From Megamonas hypermegale_A (GTDB lineage: Bacteria; Bacillota; Negativicutes; Selenomonadales; Selenomonadaceae): a stretch of DNA of 64,000 nucleotides. Location of the stretch: assembly GCF_030371585.1 (NCBI RefSeq), contig NZ_JAUDCE010000004.1. One strand, 5' to 3'. Position 1 is the first letter of the stretch. Every line of letters begins with the position of its first letter. Made by a program: the position numbers and the translations under genes. Below, in pieces: positions 59,657 to 64,000 of the stretch. The notes below the pieces were generated by a model. The model saw only the letters and a list, made by a program, of their open reading frames with translations, had not been told where the DNA came from and did no database searches.

Positions 59657-60538
59657 ATGACATTACGACATTTAGCTATATTTATCAGAGTCTGCGAGGA
59701 AAACGGCATCACGGCCGCCGCCAAAAAGCTCCATATGACTCAGCCTTCCGTCAGTCAGGTAATTCAGGAGCTGGAAGCGCATTATCAGACACTTCTGTTT
59801 GAACGGCTCGGCCGCCGCATCTTCATCACGGAAGCCGGCCGCCGCCTGCTCCGCTACTCGCGCAATCTGATAAATTTAAATATGCAGACCGAACAGGCTA
59901 TGCGGGCTTTCAACGAAGTCTACCACCTGCGTCTCGGTGCCAGCATTACAATCGGAAGCAGTATTTTAATAGATTTGATTAAGCATATAACGGACAGCGA
60001 CCCGTCCAAAGAAATATTCTCGGAAATCCACAACACCTCCGAGCTGGAGGAAATGCTTTTAAACGACAACCTCGATTTAGCACTCGTAGAAGGAGAAATC
60101 CACTCCGAATATTTAATTACCAAACCGTTCATGAACGATGAACTCGTTTTTATTATCAGCAAAAATCATCCGCTGGCCGGCAAGACAATCACCTATGATG
60201 ATTTGGCCAAATTGAAATTCTTTATCCGCGAAACGGGCAGCGGCACGCGCGAACTGTTTGAACAGGTAATGCATCAGCATAATGTCTATTATCAGACAGG
60301 CGGCATCTACAACAGCATGGAAGCCATAAAAAAAGCCGTTATCGCCGGTCTGGGCGTCTCTGTCATTTCCACCGAAGCCGTAAAGGATGATTTAGAAGAC
60401 AAACTCATCACCTTTACCATGCCGGATTTGGTTTTCAAACGCCAGTTCAATATCGTTTACCATAAAAACAAATTCATTCCGCCGGAAATGCAGGAAGTCA
60501 TCGACATATGCCTGAACCTCAACAAACAGTCCAAATAA
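59657..60538 (+). CDS. LysR-family transcriptional regulator
   Basis: This LTTR has 293 residues. The N-terminal winged HTH (HLAIFIRVCEENGITAAAKKLHMTQPSVSQVIQ) and the substrate-binding domain (about 90-290) are complete. The effector pocket is not identifiable. No divergent partner gene is present; the neighbours are the CobT-CobT fusion upstream and terC downstream. Its target is unknown. Confidence 0.9.
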   Translation: MTLRHLAIFIRVCEENGITAAAKKLHMTQPSVSQVIQELEAHYQTLLFERLGRRIFITEAGRRLLRYSRNLINLNMQTEQAMRAFNEVYHLRLGASITIGSSILIDLIKHITDSDPSKEIFSEIHNTSELEEMLLNDNLDLALVEGEIHSEYLITKPFMNDELVFIISKNHPLAGKTITYDDLAKLKFFIRETGSGTRELFEQVMHQHNVYYQTGGIYNSMEAIKKAVIAGLGVSVISTEAVKDDLEDKLITFTMPDLVFKRQFNIVYHKNKFIPPEMQEVIDICLNLNKQSK

Positions 60539-60556
60539 ACTTCATCAACATTTTAT

Positions 60557-60586
60557 TTGACAAACGAATTATTCATCAGATATAAT
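60557..60586 (+). promoter_or_regulatory. Promoter of the terC transcript
   Basis: TTGACA, an 18-bp spacer and TATAAT, both hexamers perfect, starting transcription near 60593 just before the riboswitch. Confidence 0.88.
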
Positions 60587-60596
60587 CTAAACATGA

Positions 60597-60733
60597 TATT
60601 AAAAGGGAGTAACTTCCTGGAGTTATTGTCAACAATCACTGTAGCTTCGCGCTTCTGGCAATAACGTCGAATACATTTCGATAAGTGAGACTTTTAATAC
60701 ACATATATTATGTGTATTAAAAGTCTTTTTTTG
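60597..60733 (+). promoter_or_regulatory. yybP-ykoY manganese riboswitch with terminator
   Basis: ATTAAAAGGGAGTAAC opens and GAGACTTTTAAT closes P1. GTAGCTTCGCGCTTCTGGCA and AACGTCGAA are the conserved inner parts of the family. The 3' strand of P1 is also the left arm of the terminator (60689-60724, T tract to 60731), so Mn2+ binding would prevent termination and switch on terC. Confidence 0.93.
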
Positions 60734-60767
60734 CGTCCAAAACTTTCAATCGGAAAAGGAGAAATCT

Positions 60768-61442
60768 ATGGAAATTTTATCAACTCAATTCTTATTTGCA
60801 CTCGGTTCTATCATTCTGCTCGACCTCGTTTTAGCCGGCGACAACGCCGTCGTCATCGCTATGGCCTCCCGCAAACTGCCGGAAAAACTGCGCAAAAAAG
60901 CTATTTACGTCGGCACGGCGGGTGCCGTTATCATCCGCGCTCTCATGACGCTTATTGCGACATACCTTCTGACAATCCCGTTCTTGCAGGCAATCGGCGG
61001 ACTTATCCTCCTGCCAATCGCTTTCAATCTGTTAAAGCCGAACAAGCACAGCCTCGATGAAGCCAACAAATTTGAAGCTTCCAATAATTTTGCCACAGCC
61101 ATAAAAACAATCATCATCGCCGATGCCGCTATGGGTATCGATAATGTGCTGGCCATTGCCGGAGCAGCGCACGGCAATATGATACTCGTACTGACCGGTC
61201 TTGCCATCAGTATTCCGATTGTCGTATGGGGCAGCCAGATTATTTCCAATCTCATGGACAGACTGCCGATTTTAGTTACAATCGGTTCGGCAATCCTCGC
61301 TTACACTTCCGCTACCATGATTTTGCACGACAAAATCATCGGCTCTTTCCTGCTCGATGTATCGTCCTACATGAACTATATCCTGCCGGTACTCTTTATT
61401 GCCTCCATCGTAGTCTACAGCCGCAAAGTAGCAGCCCGCTGA
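60768..61442 (+). CDS. TerC/YkoY-family manganese exporter
   Basis: This 224-residue inner-membrane protein has about seven spans and the two acidic family motifs LDLVLAGDNAVVIAMA and IADAAMGIDNVLAIAG. Family members export Mn2+ or help load exported metalloenzymes. The upstream yybP-ykoY riboswitch supports a role in manganese detoxification. A fragment of RPT-S starts at its stop codon. Confidence 0.92.
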   Translation: MEILSTQFLFALGSIILLDLVLAGDNAVVIAMASRKLPEKLRKKAIYVGTAGAVIIRALMTLIATYLLTIPFLQAIGGLILLPIAFNLLKPNKHSLDEANKFEASNNFATAIKTIIIADAAMGIDNVLAIAGAAHGNMILVLTGLAISIPIVVWGSQIISNLMDRLPILVTIGSAILAYTSATMILHDKIIGSFLLDVSSYMNYILPVLFIASIVVYSRKVAAR

Positions 61443-61493
61443 ATATAAACTATTATACTGCGGCTACAGGCACGATATTTTACTAGCCCAACG
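61443..61493 (-). repeat. RPT-S copy 6 (half element)
   Basis: ATATAAACTATTATACTGC then GGCTACAGGCACGATATTTTACTAG matches one half of RPT-S in reverse. The other half is absent. It begins right after the terC stop. Confidence 0.75.
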
Positions 61494-61496
61494 AAT

Positions 61497-61537
61497 AAAA
61501 GGATATCTTTTCCCATTAACGAAAAGATATCCTTTTT
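61497..61537. terminator. Terminator after terC
   Basis: AAAAGGATATCTTTTC and GAAAAGATATCCTTTTT form a 16-bp stem with a T tract. Confidence 0.9.
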
Positions 61538-61635
61538 CTGTTTGTCCGCTCAAAGGCGATTATATATTTTTTTATTGCTATACATAAACGGAAATGATAA
61601 AATAATAAAGATATAAGTCTTGTGGAGGATGAAAA

Positions 61636-62901
61636 TTGGAAAAGTTGATTATACATGGCGGTCATGAATTGCATGGTCGTGTAAAAATTAGCGGTGCAAA
61701 AAACGCTGTACTGCCTATAATTGCTGCAACTCTTCTGGCCCAGGATAAGCCATGTGTTTTAGACGAAGTTCCTTATTTAAACGACGTCTGCACAATAGCT
61801 GAAGTTCTGCGTCAGCTCGGCGCTAAAGTCAACTTCAATCGTGAAGAGCATACGCTGTCCGTCGACAGTACCGTGCTTAAGACTGTTGACGCGCCTTACG
61901 ATTTAGTTCGTAAAATGAGAGCTTCTTTCGTTATCATGGGACCGCTTCTGGCCCGTTACGGCAAGGCGAAAATTTCCATGCCGGGCGGCTGCGCCATCGG
62001 TACCAGACCTATTGATTTGCACTTAAAAGGCTTTGAAGCTCTTGGAGCGGAAGTTGAAATCGGCCACGGCTTTATCAATGCTACTGCACCGAATGGGCTT
62101 AAAGGTACTAGTATCTATCTCGATTTTCCAAGTGTAGGAGCTACAGAAAACATCATAATGGCTGCTTGCATGGCGGAAGGCCAGACTATTTTGGAAAACG
62201 CCGCACAGGAGCCGGAAATTATCGATTTAGCTAATTTCCTGAATATCATGGGTGCCAAAATACGCGGTGCCGGTACGAATGTCATCAAAATAACGGGCGT
62301 ACCGAAACTCATAGGTCATAATTATACCATTATTCCCGACCGTATCGAAGCAGGCACTTACATGGTTGCTGTAGCTATGACTGGCGGAGATATCTATATA
62401 GAAAACGCTATCAGTGAGCATTTAAAACCTGTCATCGCCAAGCTCAATGAAGCCGGCGTGAACATTCAGGAAGACATCGACGGTATCCGTGTCAGCTGTA
62501 ACAAGCGCCCCAAAGCCATCGATATCAAAACATTGCCGTATCCGGGCTTTCCGACGGATATGCAGGCACAGTTCATGGCAATGCTCACCATAGCAAACGG
62601 AACAGGATTTGTTACGGAAACGGTTTTTGAAAACCGCTTCATGCACGTAGACGAGCTCAAACGCATGGGAGCCAATATCAGAGTTGACGGACGCACTGCC
62701 ATCGTTGACGGTGTGACAAAACTTACAGGCTGCCAGGTAAAAGCCACCGACCTGCGCGCCGGTGCTGCAATGGTTCTTGCCGGCCTTGTAGCCAGCGGTG
62801 AAACGCAAGTATCTTACATTCACCATATTGACAGAGGATATGACAACCTCGTTGCCAAACTCTGCGGTCTCGGTGCCGATATTCGCCGTGTGGATAATTG
62901 A
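61636..62901 (+). CDS. murA: UDP-N-acetylglucosamine 1-carboxyvinyltransferase
   Basis: This 421-residue MurA has Lys22-Asn23 in SGAKNAVLPI and the catalytic cysteine, about residue 119, in MPGGCAIGTRPIDLHL. It therefore has the fosfomycin-sensitive Cys form. It adds enolpyruvate to UDP-GlcNAc, the first committed step of peptidoglycan synthesis. The start is a TTG seven bases after GGAGG. It is monocistronic, with a terminator after it. Confidence 0.95.
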   Translation: MEKLIIHGGHELHGRVKISGAKNAVLPIIAATLLAQDKPCVLDEVPYLNDVCTIAEVLRQLGAKVNFNREEHTLSVDSTVLKTVDAPYDLVRKMRASFVIMGPLLARYGKAKISMPGGCAIGTRPIDLHLKGFEALGAEVEIGHGFINATAPNGLKGTSIYLDFPSVGATENIIMAACMAEGQTILENAAQEPEIIDLANFLNIMGAKIRGAGTNVIKITGVPKLIGHNYTIIPDRIEAGTYMVAVAMTGGDIYIENAISEHLKPVIAKLNEAGVNIQEDIDGIRVSCNKRPKAIDIKTLPYPGFPTDMQAQFMAMLTIANGTGFVTETVFENRFMHVDELKRMGANIRVDGRTAIVDGVTKLTGCQVKATDLRAGAAMVLAGLVASGETQVSYIHHIDRGYDNLVAKLCGLGADIRRVDN

Positions 62902-62919
62902 ATTAAAGGTTTTATACAA

Positions 62920-62953
62920 AAAAGACCAAGATAATATCTTGGTCTTTTTTTAT
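62920..62953 (+). terminator. Terminator of murA
   Basis: AAAAAGACCAAGATAATATC and CTTGGTCTTTTTTT: stem AAAGACCAAG/CTTGGTCTTT with T tract. Confidence 0.9.
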
Positions 62954-62973
62954 TTTACCAGCAATGGCAAAAC

Positions 62974-63006
62974 AAAAACCGATACAAAAGAGTATCGGTT
63001 TTTATA
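62974..63006 (-). terminator. Terminator of the rpsF-ssb-rpsR operon
   Basis: AAAAACCGATAC and GTATCGGTTTTT pair around AAAAGA. On the minus strand it lies 10 bases past rpsR. Confidence 0.88.
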
Positions 63007-63015
63007 TTCGCTTTA

Positions 63016-63249
63016 TTATTCAGCTGTGAACGGTAAAAGAGCGATGTTGCGGGCTCTTTTGATTGCAACTGTAACCTGACGCTGATGGCAAGCACAGTTA
63101 CCAGAAATACGGCGAGGTAAGATTTTACCGCGTTCCGTAATGAAACGACGGAGTTTTGCTACGTCTTTATAATCAATATGTTCGATTTTATCTGCACAGA
63201 AGCTGCAAACTTTTCTTTTTGGTCTTCTGTTTCTATCACGTTTAACCAA
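63016..63249 (-). CDS. rpsR: 30S ribosomal protein S18
   Basis: This 77-residue S18 starts at a TTG behind GGAGGG. It keeps the zinc-type cysteines CSFCAD and GNCACH, so it is the C+ form, followed by the conserved KDVAKLRRFITERGKILPRR block. Last gene of the rpsF-ssb-rpsR operon. Confidence 0.95.
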   Translation of the reverse strand: MVKRDRNRRPKRKVCSFCADKIEHIDYKDVAKLRRFITERGKILPRRISGNCACHQRQVTVAIKRARNIALLPFTAE

Positions 63250-63264
63250 TTTGTATTACCCTCC

Positions 63265-63711
63265 TTAAAATGGTATTTCTTCGTCAGGAGGTACCTCTGA
63301 ACCGAAAGAAGCAGCTGCTCCTCCCATCGGAGACGGAGCCGGAGTTGCCGGTGCACTGCCGAAATGCGGCTGAGCTGGTGCCGACGCTCCAGTTGGTCTG
63401 GAACCCATAAATTCTATATCTTGAGCTACAACTTCCGTAACATAGCGCTTGCTTCCATCCTGTGCATCATAAGAACGAACCTGCATGCGGCCTTCTACTA
63501 AAATCTGGCTTCCTTTTACCAGATTGTTGCCGCAGATTTCAGCCAGTTTATCCCATACAACGATCGGAATAAAATCTGCCTGCTGCTGGTCTGCATTGCG
63601 GACAAATCTGCGATTTACCGCCAAAGTGAAGCTTGCCACCGCTTTTCCTGTCTGCGTGTAGCGTACTTCCGGGTCACGCACAAGACGACCTGCTAATATT
63701 ACCCTATTCAT
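63265..63711 (-). CDS. ssb: Single-stranded DNA-binding protein
   Basis: This 148-residue SSB has an OB fold (1-105, MNRVILAGRLVRDPEVRYTQTG), a Pro/Ala/Gly-rich linker and the acidic protein-interaction tip DEEIPF. It is the main replication SSB by position between rpsF and rpsR. The RBS GGAGG lies before the ATG. Confidence 0.95.
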   Translation of the reverse strand: MNRVILAGRLVRDPEVRYTQTGKAVASFTLAVNRRFVRNADQQQADFIPIVVWDKLAEICGNNLVKGSQILVEGRMQVRSYDAQDGSKRYVTEVVAQDIEFMGSRPTGASAPAQPHFGSAPATPAPSPMGGAAASFGSEVPPDEEIPF

Positions 63712-63740
63712 GGTAATTTCCTCCCTGACAAATTTTATAA

Positions 63741-64000
63741 TTATTCTTCGTCTTCTCTAACGATCATATGTTTTAAAACTTCATCAGTAATTTTCATTAC
63801 ACGGTCAAGTTCAGCAGCGCAAGCCGGTTCAGCTGTAAAGTTGAATAAGCAGTAGTAACCGTCTGTGCAGTCTTTAATTTCGTAAGCCAGACGTTTTTTG
63901 CCCCAACGATCTTCTTTGTCAATAGTAGCACCATTGTCAACAAGCAGTTTGGAGAACTTTTCGATAACAGCATTAGTTGCTTCTTCATCCATTGGTCTTA
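63741..64000 (-). CDS. rpsF: 30S ribosomal protein S6, N-terminus beyond the window
   Basis: The frame stays open to the window edge: residues RP precede the ATG at 63992, which is internal. The visible part (KRLAYEIKDCTDGYYCLFNF and the following helix) is typical S6. About 10 N-terminal residues should lie to the right of the window. First visible gene of the rpsF-ssb-rpsR operon. Confidence 0.93.
   Translation of the reverse strand, partial: RPMDEEATNAVIEKFSKLLVDNGATIDKEDRWGKKRLAYEIKDCTDGYYCLFNFTAEPACAAELDRVMKITDEVLKHMIVREDEE

Noticed and set aside
59558..60540. oriC close to the parS site
   Set aside because: I see no cluster of TTATCCACA-type DnaA boxes and no dnaA gene in the window. 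parS alone only indicates the origin-proximal domain.

Overview
The window looks like a chromosomal segment of a low-to-moderate-GC Bacillota bacterium, most probably a Negativicutes member (Selenomonas/Megamonas-like). The grounds are strong AGGAGG-type ribosome binding sites with frequent TTG starts, an rpsF-ssb-rpsR cluster, tandem glycine and yybP-ykoY riboswitches, and a CobT-CobT fusion resembling the ArsAB phenol/p-cresol-activating pair known from Sporomusa. The genus is inferred. No phage, transposase, plasmid or CRISPR locus is seen.

Layout. 0-0.9 kb: two small multidrug resistance (SMR) genes behind a leader with a terminator. 0.9-10 kb: a PrpR-type sigma54 activator and two sigma54-driven operons (acid-sugar kinase, PdxA2, DapA-like aldolase, 2-hydroxyacid dehydrogenase; then Fe-alcohol dehydrogenase and MFS permease), probably for a sugar acid such as threonate. 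10-13.4 kb: small accessory genes, including a CD3324-type HTH gene behind a switch-like leader and a Vat/CatB-type acetyltransferase. 14-18.5 kb: isocitrate dehydrogenase and citrate synthase, divergent from aconitase (2-oxoglutarate supply). 19-25 kb: glycogen phosphorylase, MalQ, an EEP phosphatase and a divergent LacI regulator with matching operators. 25-30.5 kb: M23 peptidase, threonine ammonia-lyase, PHP and HAD phosphatases. 30.8-31.4 kb: six tRNA genes with a consensus promoter. 31.5-38 kb: SbcCD, a PaaK-like protein, a radical SAM protein and Pth. 38-44 kb: Crp and TetR regulators, a Bcr-type MFS pump, a secreted phosphatase and a YibE/F protein. 44-52.4 kb: riboswitch-led glyA-gcvT-gcvH-gcvPA-gcvPB-lplA-lpd, a complete glycine cleavage route with its own lipoate ligase. 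53-64 kb: DacF, MetA, Tex, the CobT-CobT fusion, an exact parS site, a LysR regulator, Mn-riboswitch/TerC, MurA and rpsR-ssb-rpsF, which together suggest that oriC lies not far away.

Two non-coding repeat families are scattered between genes. RPT-L has five copies of about 0.47-0.57 kb, in both orientations. It is a chain of hairpins whose stems covary between copies, including a 24-bp stem that changes sequence from copy to copy yet stays self-complementary. RPT-S has three full-length copies of about 120 bp and three shortened ones. It is a MITE-like palindrome with terminal inverted repeats. RPT-L is the best candidate for an undescribed system here; the uORF/switch leader at 12.3 kb and the CobT-CobT fusion come next.
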